6,010 bases of DNA, from positions 1 through 6,010 of the forward strand of contig JAAUPC010000230.1 in assembly GCA_012036325.1 (NCBI GenBank), given 5' to 3'. The notes under the pieces are model-generated. The model was not told where the DNA came from. It did no database searches and saw nothing but the letters and a program-made list of their open reading frames with translations. The translations under genes were made by a program, and so were the position numbers. The DNA is from Paracoccaceae bacterium. GTDB taxonomy: Bacteria; Pseudomonadota; Alphaproteobacteria; Rhodobacterales; Rhodobacteraceae. Shown here one piece after another: positions 1 through 5,525 of the stretch (positions are counted from its first letter, which is position 1; the number at the start of each line of letters is the position of its first letter).

Positions 1-122
1 GATACCCCAAGGGCGGTGGTGTGGGTCAGAAACTCGCGGCGGCTGATCTTGCCTGCCGAAAATTCCTCGGCATGCATGGTGGCTGCCGGATGAACTGCGG
101 CAGCACGGTTGGTATTGGTCAT
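1..122 (-). CDS. Tat-exported protein N-terminus, probably ABC transporter solute-binding protein (partial)
   Basis: Only the first 40 codons are in the window; the gene continues past the left edge. The ATG (122-120) is preceded by a good Shine-Dalgarno, AGGGAGA at 134-128. The peptide has a long polar leader and then SRREFL (residues 28-33) followed by the start of a hydrophobic stretch (TALGV). This fits the twin-arginine consensus S/T-RR-x-F-L, so the protein is probably exported folded through the Tat system. From memory, the leader style (HPAA near the start, then RREFL and a TALGV-like segment) resembles family 5 peptide/nickel-type solute-binding proteins of Rhodobacterales, which deliver substrate to an ABC importer in the periplasm. 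The Tat signal is seen directly; the transporter role is an inference, because the mature domain is missing. Other Tat substrates, such as oxidoreductases, remain possible. Confidence 0.65.
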   Translation of the reverse strand, partial: MTNTNRAAAVHPAATMHAEEFSAGKISRREFLTHTTALGV

Positions 123-259
123 CGTCGTCTCCCTGTCAGGCGTTTTGTTTACGGTTTTTTGTTTCTTGGCTTTGAACACGCCAACGCTTCAGACCCCATG
201 GTGCTGCGCCTGGACGCCCACCTTCCGGTGCCTGTGCGCATCGGCACATCCCCCCCTCC

Positions 260-288
260 ATTGCGCAACTTTTTCACCCTCACGTCAA
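260..288 (-). promoter_or_regulatory. Candidate promoter for the Tat-exported protein gene
   Basis: Read on the minus strand, TTGACG (288-283) is a near-perfect -35 box. It is followed after exactly 17 bases by CGCAAT (265-260), a weak -10 with three matches to TATAAT. It would start transcription near 253 and leave a leader of about 130 bases before the ATG at 122. The -10 part overlaps a small TTGCGCAA palindrome (261-268). The weak -10 would suit a promoter that needs an activator. This rests on motif matching alone. Confidence 0.3.
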
Positions 289-314
289 CGACTGCTTTCG
301 TCGTCTCACGGCGC

Positions 315-361
315 GTTTGCGACACTCGCTGGTCGCACTCGGCGAATCCGTTGTCGCAAAC
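315..361. repeat. Perfect 10-bp inverted repeat, possible operator
   Basis: GTTTGCGACA (315-324) and its exact reverse complement TGTCGCAAAC (352-361) are separated by 27 bases. The loop also holds the direct repeat CACTCG (323-328 and 336-341). The element lies just beyond the stop codon of the AraC-family gene and about 27 bases upstream of the candidate -35 box of the downstream transporter-like gene. There is no T-run after the downstream arm and the loop is long, so an intrinsic terminator is unlikely. A regulator-binding site is the better guess, possibly for the adjacent AraC-type protein, although AraC proteins usually prefer direct repeats. Confidence 0.45.
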
Positions 362-367
362 CACCCT

Positions 368-1165
368 TCAGGTTGTCCGGCGGAAGGCCGAGGGCGACTT
401 TCCCGTCAGATGCTGGAACGCCCGGGTAAAGTAGGCGGGAGAGTTGAAGCCCAGTTGCTCGGCAATTCGGCCGACCGGAATCCGCGTCTCGGTCAGAAGT
501 TTGCGCGCCTCGAAGATCCGGCGGTCTTGCAAAAGGGCGCTGGCCGGGCGACCGCAGGCCGCGTTGCAGCACCGCGTCAGATGCGTCGGTGTGACGCCGA
601 GCGCAGCCGCGAAATCGGCCACGCCCATGCCACTGCGAAAGTTCCGCTCCAGCAGCGCGGTATAGCGTGCCACCAGACGCCGCGTCGCATCGGGGCGGGG
701 GGCATCCGGGTCGGCCTTGCGCGCCTGCCGTTCCAGCCAGACGCCCAGAAGCCCGACATAGGCCTTGGTCGCCCGGTCATGCGCCGGGGTGTCGCTTTCA
801 ATCTCGCGCTGGATCGCGTCCAGCAGGATGTTCACCTCTTGCTGGGCATGCACTTCCCGGATGCGCAGGTGCAAGGGCACCTTCGGCAAGGCCAGATCCG
901 GATCGCGGCCAAAGAACACCGCGGTGCCAAAGACCTGCGGCCCGGCCTCGAACCCGTGCATCACGCCCGCCGGAATGTAGATCGCGTTATGCGCCGTATA
1001 GCCCCGCGTCACGCCCGAAATGGTGATCCGCCCCTGGCCCTTGGTGAACCACAAAAGACACGGCTCAGAGATTGAGCGCATGGCTTCCACCCGCCAGCGC
1101 CCTCCCGCCGCCAAACGCGGAATGGCAACCAGCCGTGACGGCGAAGAAGGCATGGCAAGGGTCAT
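368..1165 (-). CDS. AraC-family transcriptional regulator with N-terminal cupin-like domain
   Basis: This is a 265-residue DNA-binding regulator. The N-terminal part (about residues 20-90) reads as a short beta-rich cupin-like sensor: LLWFTKGQGRITI, then YIPAGVMHGFEA with the proline, glycine and histidine typical of the AraC_binding fold. The C-terminal ~100 residues form the paired AraC/XylS helix-turn-helix domain. The first HTH is at about 181-205 (VADFAAALGVTPTHLTR). The second is at about 230-262 (GRIAEQLGF, then AYFTRAFQHLTGKSPSAFRR), a classic family signature. The ATG at 1165 was chosen; the frame opens at a TTG at 1201, but the 12 added residues are Cys-rich and unlike the family. 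A third choice is the ATG at 1153. None has a strong Shine-Dalgarno. The ligand is unknown. The gene is on the same strand as, and upstream of, the transporter-like gene, so it could control that gene. Confidence 0.9.
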   Translation of the reverse strand: MTLAMPSSPSRLVAIPRLAAGGRWRVEAMRSISEPCLLWFTKGQGRITISGVTRGYTAHNAIYIPAGVMHGFEAGPQVFGTAVFFGRDPDLALPKVPLHLRIREVHAQQEVNILLDAIQREIESDTPAHDRATKAYVGLLGVWLERQARKADPDAPRPDATRRLVARYTALLERNFRSGMGVADFAAALGVTPTHLTRCCNAACGRPASALLQDRRIFEARKLLTETRIPVGRIAEQLGFNSPAYFTRAFQHLTGKSPSAFRRTT

Positions 1166-1253
1166 GGCAGGACAGGTCCGGGCTTGGCAGCAACTGGCCA
1201 AGTAAAGCAGGCCGGTCCCCGCAACCCAAGCAAAATTCGCACAAGGTTGGGAA

Positions 1254-1300
1254 AGTTATGCACCGATGGTGTGAAATCCTGTGCATAACTCTGTGGATAG
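1254..1300. promoter_or_regulatory. Cluster of DnaA-box-like 9-mers within an inverted repeat
   Basis: Three 9-mers fit or nearly fit the DnaA box TTWTNCACA. They are TTATGCACC on the plus strand (1256-1264, one mismatch), TTATGCACA on the minus strand (1288-1280, full match) and CTATCCACA on the minus strand (1300-1292, one mismatch). The first two sit inside a perfect 10-bp inverted repeat, AGTTATGCAC (1254-1263) and GTGCATAACT (1281-1290), with a 17-base loop. The two minus-strand boxes start 12 bases apart in the same orientation. The element is in the gap between the miaA stop and the AraC-family start, so it could bind DnaA and affect the regulator gene, or simply act as a DnaA-binding locus. 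An alternative is a plain dyad operator for another regulator. Confidence 0.45.
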
Positions 1301-1337
1301 GCGAAAATCCACTGGAGCTTCGCCCCGCAACCCCGCG

Positions 1338-2204
1338 TCAGGGCAGGGAAAGCTGCCGCCAGGCCCCCATGTTCGATCTGAACCAGGTCCGCTGGCGTTT
1401 TGCATATTGCCGACTTGCCAGCCGCGCCGCCGCCACAGCAGCGTCAAGGGACAGGGTGCCTTGCAGATGCGCAATCAGTTCCGGCCCGCCAATGGCGCGT
1501 GAGGACGGGCGCTGCGGGTCCCAGCCGTCAAAGTTCGCCCGCGCTTCCTCAACCGCGCCGTCGGCGACCATCGCGGCAAAGCGGCGGTCGATCCGGTCGT
1601 TCAGCCAGCCGGTTTCCGGCGTAAGAACAAGGGCTTCCGCTTCCCCCAGCGGCACCAGCGGCGCGGGCGTCTCTGATTGCCACGACGCAAGCCCCCGCCC
1701 GGTGGCGCGCAGAACCTCCCAGGCGCGCTGGACGCGGGCGCTGTTCATCGGGTCGATCCTGCCCATAGTTTCCGGGTCGATCTCTGCCAGAAGTGCCGCA
1801 CGCCCCTCGGTCCGCATCCGGGCATCCGCTTCGGCGCGCAGCTCAGGCGGGGTTGGTGGAATTTCGGCCAGCCCCCGGGTCAGCGCGTTGAAGTTCAATC
1901 CCGTGCCGCCGACAATCACCACCGGCCGCGCCAAAAGCGGGGCCACGTCGCGCAGCCAATGCCCCACCGAATAGGGTTCATCCCGTCCCACGTGCCCATA
2001 AAGCGCATGGGGTAGCGCTGCTTCGTCTGCCACCGAAGGCCGCGCGGTCAGGATGCGCCAATTGCCATAAACCTGCAGCGCATCGGCGTTCACCACCACC
2101 CGCCCGTCCCGCGCCGCAATCTCCAGCGCCAGCGCCGACTTTCCGCTGGCCGTCGGCCCCGCAATCAGGACTGGTTTTTCGCGTGAAATGGCCTGCACTT
2201 TCAT
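1338..2204 (-). CDS. miaA: tRNA dimethylallyltransferase MiaA
   Basis: This enzyme transfers the dimethylallyl group of DMAPP to N6 of adenosine 37 in tRNAs that read codons beginning with U, the first step to i6A/ms2i6A; it is cytosolic. The 288-residue length is normal. Visible motifs are the P-loop GPTASGKS (16-23), the substrate-binding D-x-x-Q-V-Y (41-46), ILTARP (51-56), VIVGGTGL, the NSARVQRAWEVLRATG helix, and near the C-terminus AIGGPELI and RQYAKRQRTWFR, the family hallmark. The usual GY in the AIGY-E motif is GP here, a small deviation. The ATG at 2204 places the P-loop at the usual distance from the start; the frame is open upstream to 2492, but that part overlaps the divergent pyrH and is not protein-like. 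It is divergent from pyrH across a 156-base gap. The ribosome-binding site is weak (AGGA about 13 bases upstream). Confidence 0.97.
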   Translation of the reverse strand: MKVQAISREKPVLIAGPTASGKSALALEIAARDGRVVVNADALQVYGNWRILTARPSVADEAALPHALYGHVGRDEPYSVGHWLRDVAPLLARPVVIVGGTGLNFNALTRGLAEIPPTPPELRAEADARMRTEGRAALLAEIDPETMGRIDPMNSARVQRAWEVLRATGRGLASWQSETPAPLVPLGEAEALVLTPETGWLNDRIDRRFAAMVADGAVEEARANFDGWDPQRPSSRAIGGPELIAHLQGTLSLDAAVAAARLASRQYAKRQRTWFRSNMGAWRQLSLP

Positions 2205-2227
2205 TCTGACGCTAATATCCTGGGGGT

Positions 2228-2245
2228 GCGGGGGCCGGCCCCCGC
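2228..2245. repeat. 18-bp perfect GC palindrome between miaA and pyrH
   Basis: GCGGGGGCCGGCCCCCGC is a complete palindrome made only of G and C. It lies about 24 bases upstream of the miaA start, in the divergent miaA-pyrH gap. Transcribed towards miaA it would form a short, very stable hairpin in the 5' leader, close enough to the ribosome-binding site to affect translation. There is no following T-run, so it is not a standard intrinsic terminator. Its role is unknown. Confidence 0.55.
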
Positions 2246-2360
2246 CTTCTGCGGTGGTAAGGGGGGTATCCCGGCTCTGTGACGAGACCGGTTGAACCTT
2301 CCGTCGTTTTCCGACATTTTGCGCCCCAGTCCAACGACAAAACGATATGCAGGGGGTGCC

Positions 2361-3101
2361 ATGTCCGAAACAGCCACCGAAACCGGTGCGGCGGTCACCT
2401 ATAGCCGCGTGATGCTGAAAATCTCGGGCGAGGCGCTGATGGGCGATCAGGGCTTCGGCCTGCATCCCCCGACCGTCGCCCGCATCGCGCAAGAGGTGAA
2501 GTCGGTCCGCGACCTTGGGGTCGAAATCTGCATGGTCATCGGCGGCGGCAACATTTTCCGCGGGCTACAAGGGTCAGCCCAGGGGATGGAGCGGACGACA
2601 GCGGATTACATGGGGATGCTCGCCACCGTGATGAACGCCCTCGCGATGCAATCGGCGCTCGAGGAAATCGGCGTCTTCACCCGCGTCATCAGCGCCATCC
2701 CGATGGATCAGGTCTGTGAGCCCTACATCCGCCGCCGCGCCGTGCGGCACCTTGAGAAGAAACGCGTCTGCATCTTCGCCGCCGGGACAGGGAACCCCTA
2801 TTTCACCACCGACACAGCCGCCACCCTGCGCGCCAGCGAGATGGCCTGTCAGGCGATCTTCAAAGGCACCAAAGTGGATGGCGTCTATGACAAGGACCCG
2901 AAGAAACACGCCGACGCAAAGCGTTATACCAACGTGACCTATGATGAGGTGCTGGAAAAGCACCTCGGCGTGATGGACGCGACCGCCATTGCCTTGGCGC
3001 GTGACAACGATGTTCCGATCATCGTGTTCAGTCTTGACGAACCGGGCGGGTTCCGGGGGATTCTGGCGGGGCAGGGCACCTACACCCGGGTGCAAGGGTG
3101 A
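2361..3101 (+). CDS. pyrH: UMP kinase (uridylate kinase) PyrH
   Basis: It phosphorylates UMP to UDP with ATP, the step committing pyrimidines to UTP and CTP. Bacterial PyrH is a cytosolic hexamer of the amino acid kinase fold, typically activated by GTP and inhibited by UTP. The 246 residues match the family. Visible motifs are LKISGEAL (19-26, nucleotide binding), VIGGGNIFRG (59-68), ADYMGMLATVMNALA (81-95, UMP contacts), GTGNPYFTTDTAA (142-154) and KVDGVYDKDPKK (171-182). The ATG at 2361 was chosen because AGGGGG (2351-2356) precedes it and the KISGEAL motif then falls near residue 20; a TTG at 2292 opens the frame earlier without support. It begins the plus-strand cluster. rpsB and tsf, which often precede pyrH in bacteria, are not upstream here. 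Its stop codon overlaps the next start (GTGA). Confidence 0.98.
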   Translation: MSETATETGAAVTYSRVMLKISGEALMGDQGFGLHPPTVARIAQEVKSVRDLGVEICMVIGGGNIFRGLQGSAQGMERTTADYMGMLATVMNALAMQSALEEIGVFTRVISAIPMDQVCEPYIRRRAVRHLEKKRVCIFAAGTGNPYFTTDTAATLRASEMACQAIFKGTKVDGVYDKDPKKHADAKRYTNVTYDEVLEKHLGVMDATAIALARDNDVPIIVFSLDEPGGFRGILAGQGTYTRVQG

Positions 3102-3934
3102 GGGCTGCGCTGGCCCTTTGTCTTTTGACTGCCGCTCCTGCCAGCGCCAATCCGGAACTGCTTGAGTTCATGGGCGGGCAGGGCTGCACCTTTGGTGCGG
3201 ACAGAGGGGCGGTTGCCAAGGCGACAGGACTTCGCGTCGACACGATCAACGCGTTCATCGCCCAGAGCCTTGACGACGGGACAGCAGTTCAAGAGTGCGA
3301 ATACGTTGTCCTGGGTGAGAAAGTCTGCACGATCCGCCTGCTCGACGTAGAAAGCGCCTACACGGTTGCATCGCCAGAGATCGTGGCGATGACCTCGCCG
3401 GTCGACGCCTATGCTGCGGATGGCGATCCGGGTTGCTTCTTGGTTGACCCGCTTTCTGCTTTTGATGCCCTTGACGGAGGCAGTCCAGGCGCTGGCTTTG
3501 CCGACTACATTGCGTTTATCGGCGCAGGGATCATTTCCGGGGATTTGCGATTCTATTCGCCCTCCGTACTGCGCACGCCTTTCGGATTTCAAAATGTCAG
3601 AGGGCCTTGTGCCGCAGTCCCGGATATCGAGGTGATCGACCGCAGCCATGTTGCGCTGACGACCGGCTTCGGGGGATACATACGCGCCTTGGGGGCCGAG
3701 ACGCTTTGTGAGGGCGATCAAAGTGGTGACCTTTCCTATGAGGTCTCCGTCATGGCGCAATACACCGCCACGGTCCAAGGCTTTGACCTTTCCGACAAGG
3801 AAAAAGATCAGCCCAGGATCAACGCATGGCTTTGGTTCGAGTACGACTTGATCGCAATGGCAGCTGGCTGGCATGAGGGATTGACAAGCACCGAACGGGG
3901 CACGCCTCGCCCCCCTTTGTGCCACTACGACTAG
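3098..3934 (+). CDS. Exported hypothetical protein, cysteine-rich, between pyrH and frr
   Basis: This is a 278-residue protein I do not recognise. It begins with GTG in a 4-base overlap with the pyrH stop, which suggests translational coupling. Residues 1-17 form a short Sec signal peptide: one Arg, a hydrophobic ALALCLL core, then ASA before Asn18, a good signal peptidase I site. The predicted mature protein has seven cysteines (30, 67, 77, 113, 171, 204 and 275), enough for periplasmic disulfides. It has no further obvious membrane segment and no catalytic motif I can name. It is rich in Gly, Ala and Asp and ends close after Cys275. GC content looks lower than in its neighbours; for example 3541-3600 is 50% GC. 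This may mean a recent arrival or weaker selection. Protein-like composition over 278 codons, a signal peptide and tight coupling argue that it is real. Function unknown. Confidence 0.78.
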   Translation: MRAALALCLLTAAPASANPELLEFMGGQGCTFGADRGAVAKATGLRVDTINAFIAQSLDDGTAVQECEYVVLGEKVCTIRLLDVESAYTVASPEIVAMTSPVDAYAADGDPGCFLVDPLSAFDALDGGSPGAGFADYIAFIGAGIISGDLRFYSPSVLRTPFGFQNVRGPCAAVPDIEVIDRSHVALTTGFGGYIRALGAETLCEGDQSGDLSYEVSVMAQYTATVQGFDLSDKEKDQPRINAWLWFEYDLIAMAAGWHEGLTSTERGTPRPPLCHYD

Positions 3935-3991
3935 CGGGATGGTCGGGGTCCGGGGTCAGGCGCTTAGCCCTATACCCCCGCCCCACGCCTC

Positions 3992-4000
3992 TGCTATAGA
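3992..4000 (+). promoter_or_regulatory. Candidate extended -10 promoter for frr
   Basis: TGCTATAGA fits an extended -10 element (TG-n-TATAAT with one mismatch in the hexamer). It lies 53 bases before the frr ATG, in the 119-base gap after the exported-protein gene. No convincing -35 box is seen at 16-18 bases upstream, which extended -10 promoters can do without. It would allow frr-uppS to be transcribed separately from pyrH. Motif evidence only. Confidence 0.4.
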
Positions 4001-4035
4001 GCCGGAAAACACGGCCCCGCCGGCACAGGGCGGGC

Positions 4036-4045
4036 AAGGAAGGAG
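4036..4045 (+). promoter_or_regulatory. Strong frr ribosome-binding site
   Basis: AAGGAAGGAG ends 8 bases before the ATG at 4054 and only 2 bases before the in-frame TTG at 4048. The spacing therefore decides for the ATG as the frr start. Confidence 0.8.
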
Positions 4046-4053
4046 CCTTGACG

Positions 4054-4617
4054 ATGGCAGACGATATCGAGATCGACACCGACGCCCTGCAGCGCCGCAT
4101 GGATGGCGCGATGAACGCGCTTAAACATGAATTCGCCAGCTTGCGGACGGGACGTGCCAGCGCCTCCATCGTCGACGCGATCCAGGTTGAGGCTTATGGC
4201 CAGATGACCCCGATCACCCAGCTTGGCACGGTAAACGTCCCCGAACCCCGGATGGTGGTGATCAACGTCTGGGACAAGGGCATGATCCAGAAGGTGGAAA
4301 AGGCGATCCGCGAAAGCGGCATCGGCATCAACCCGGTCACCGACGGCCCGCTGATTCGCCTGCCGATCCCGGAATTGAACGAGGAACGCCGCAAACAGCT
4401 GACCAAGGTCGCCGCCGGTTACGCCGAAAACGCCAAGGTCGCGATCCGCAACGTCCGGCGTGACGGGATGGACCAGATCAAGAAGGCCAAGTCCGCAGGT
4501 ATGGGCGAGGATGACCAAAAGATGTGGTCCGAAGAGGTGCAAGACCTCACCGACAAGGCCATCCTTGCCGTTGACCGCGCGCTTGAGGCCAAACAGGCCG
4601 AGATCATGCAGGTCTGA
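4054..4617 (+). CDS. frr: Ribosome recycling factor
   Basis: RRF works with EF-G to split the post-termination ribosome so that its subunits can be reused; it is cytosolic and essential in bacteria. The 187-residue length is typical. Family features seen: an N-terminal helix leading into LRTGRASASIVD (30-41), then VEAYGQMTPITQLGTVNVPEPR (45-66), INVWDKGMIQKVEKAIRES (70-88), GINPVTDGPLIRLPIPELNEERRKQL (91-116) and IRNVRRDGMDQIKK (131-144). The last is the conserved arginine-rich part of the long three-helix bundle. The start is fixed by the Shine-Dalgarno at 4036-4045. It lies 119 bases after the exported-protein gene and 34 bases before uppS, consistent with co-transcription with uppS. Nothing is unusual in the protein. 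Confidence 0.98.
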   Translation: MADDIEIDTDALQRRMDGAMNALKHEFASLRTGRASASIVDAIQVEAYGQMTPITQLGTVNVPEPRMVVINVWDKGMIQKVEKAIRESGIGINPVTDGPLIRLPIPELNEERRKQLTKVAAGYAENAKVAIRNVRRDGMDQIKKAKSAGMGEDDQKMWSEEVQDLTDKAILAVDRALEAKQAEIMQV

Positions 4618-4635
4618 CCTCAGGGTCCGGGCGCG

Positions 4636-4645
4636 AAGGGGGAAG
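4636..4645 (+). promoter_or_regulatory. uppS ribosome-binding site
   Basis: AAGGGGGAAG lies 6 bases before a GTG at 4652. This purine-rich block supports the GTG as the uppS start, since no ATG is suitably placed between the frr stop and the MDGNGRW motif. Confidence 0.7.
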
Positions 4646-4651
4646 AATCCG

Positions 4652-5386
4652 GTGTCAAAAGACCTGACGACTGAGGCCGCGCTGCGTCCGGTCAACCATC
4701 TTGCCATCATCATGGATGGCAACGGCCGCTGGGCGACTAACCGGGGCTGGCCGCGTCTGGTCGGCCACCGCCGCGGCGCCGAACGGGTGCGCGAAATCGT
4801 CAAGGCCTCGCCCGATCTGGGGATCAAGTGGCTGACCCTCTACGCCTTCTCCACCGAGAACTGGAAACGCTCGACCGAGGAAGTCCTTGGCCTGATGGCG
4901 ATCTTCGCCCGCTACATCGAACGTGAGGCGGACCGACTGGCCGCAGCTGGCGTGCGGATGCGCTTTATCGGCGAGCGCGGGCGGCTGGACCCGAAGCTGC
5001 AACGCATGATGGCCGGGATTGAGGCCAAGACGGCAGGCTGCGACCGTTTGAACCTAACGGTGGCCGTCAACTACGGCGGGCGCGACGAAATCCTCCGCGC
5101 GGCCCGCCTTGTGGCGGAGGCTGCCGCCGCGGGGCTTCTTGACCCCGCCCACCTGACCGAAGCCGCCTTTGCCGAGCGTCTGGATACCGGCGGCCTTCCC
5201 GACCCTGACCTTGTGATCCGCACCAGCGGTGAGACGCGGACCTCGAACTTCCTGCCCTGGCAGGCGGCCTATGCCGAGTATGAGTTTACCGCCACTCTCT
5301 GGCCCGATTTCACCGCTGAGGAACTCGCCGGGATCGTCGCGCGCTTTTCCAATCGCGAACGCCGCTTTGGCGCGGCCAAGGCATGA
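4652..5386 (+). CDS. uppS: Undecaprenyl diphosphate synthase (cis-prenyltransferase) UppS
   Basis: It condenses farnesyl diphosphate with eight isopentenyl diphosphates in cis to make the C55 carrier lipid precursor for peptidoglycan and other envelope polymers; it acts at the cytosolic face of the inner membrane. The 244-residue length is standard. Motifs in order: AIIMDGNGRWA (18-28, catalytic Asp22), RGWPRLVGHRRGAE (31-44), LYAFSTENWKRS (63-74), VAVNYGGRDEI (137-147) and DPDLVIRTSGETRTSNFLPWQAAYAEYEF (184-212), which contributes to diphosphate and Mg2+ binding. The family more often has R-I/L-SNF where this has RTSNF. The GTG start is supported by the purine-rich site at 4636-4645. The stop overlaps a downstream ATG (ATGA at 5383-5386), the typical coupling to cdsA, but the cdsA body is absent. 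Confidence 0.98.
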   Translation: MSKDLTTEAALRPVNHLAIIMDGNGRWATNRGWPRLVGHRRGAERVREIVKASPDLGIKWLTLYAFSTENWKRSTEEVLGLMAIFARYIEREADRLAAAGVRMRFIGERGRLDPKLQRMMAGIEAKTAGCDRLNLTVAVNYGGRDEILRAARLVAEAAAAGLLDPAHLTEAAFAERLDTGGLPDPDLVIRTSGETRTSNFLPWQAAYAEYEFTATLWPDFTAEELAGIVARFSNRERRFGAAKA

Positions 5387-5415
5387 CCGTGGAACCCGGC
5401 GAAGGTCCAACCAAT
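5383..5415 (+). pseudogene. Possible remnant of the cdsA start
   Basis: An ATG overlaps the uppS stop as ATGA, exactly where cdsA (phosphatidate cytidylyltransferase) would begin in the usual uppS-cdsA order. The first codons read MTVEPGEGPTN. The frame stays open to 5628, but the product has no transmembrane helices, unlike CdsA, and from about 5424 it is antisense to KatG- and acyl-CoA-dehydrogenase-like coding sequence. At most the first ~10 codons belong to cdsA. The assignment rests on position, not on recognisable protein sequence. Confidence 0.3.
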
Positions 5416-5423
5416 TCTGCCGC

Positions 5424-5525
5424 CGACGCCGCCGCCCACGCCGTGGAAACAAGCTGCGAAACGGACAGGCCCGAGTCGAGAATCTTGGCCTTCAGCGCGG
5501 CGATGTCGTCGGCTGCCTGCAGTGT
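5424..5525 (-). pseudogene. katG: Fragment of catalase-peroxidase KatG C-terminal domain
   Basis: On the minus strand about 30 residues, ADDIAALKAKILDSGL followed by SVSQLVSTAWAAASA, closely resemble the part of KatG that normally reads DIAALK.KI..SGLSVS.LVSTAWASASTFRG near the start of its C-terminal peroxidase-like domain. The resemblance fades after about 5424, where TFRGSDKRGG would be expected. There is no start, no heme domain and no stop of its own. It is fused in frame to the acyl-CoA dehydrogenase fragment upstream. KatG detoxifies hydrogen peroxide, but this piece cannot do so. Recognised from memory of the family. Confidence 0.75.

Noticed and set aside
317..1075. Long plus-strand open frame opposite the AraC-family gene
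   Set aside because: The frame is antisense to a clear AraC/XylS protein and its product is rich in Arg, Pro and Gly with no recognisable domain; such shadow frames are usual in GC-rich DNA.
1166..1201. N-terminal extension of the AraC-type regulator to a TTG start
   Set aside because: No Shine-Dalgarno supports the TTG, and the added residues are Cys-rich and unlike the family; the ATG at 1165 is simpler, although not proven.
1072..1974. 300-codon plus-strand open frame opposite miaA
   Set aside because: It overlaps the unmistakable miaA on the other strand; the composition (Ser, Arg, Ala, Pro) and lack of motifs mark it as an antisense shadow.
2292..2320. pyrH promoter TTGAAC-17-CATTTT
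   Set aside because: The -35 is acceptable but the -10 matches at only three positions; it is too weak to list as a feature.
3080..3925. 281-codon minus-strand frame opposite the exported-protein gene
   Set aside because: The plus-strand frame has a signal peptide, a coupled start and fits the operon direction; the minus-strand product has no family features and would be alone among plus-strand genes.
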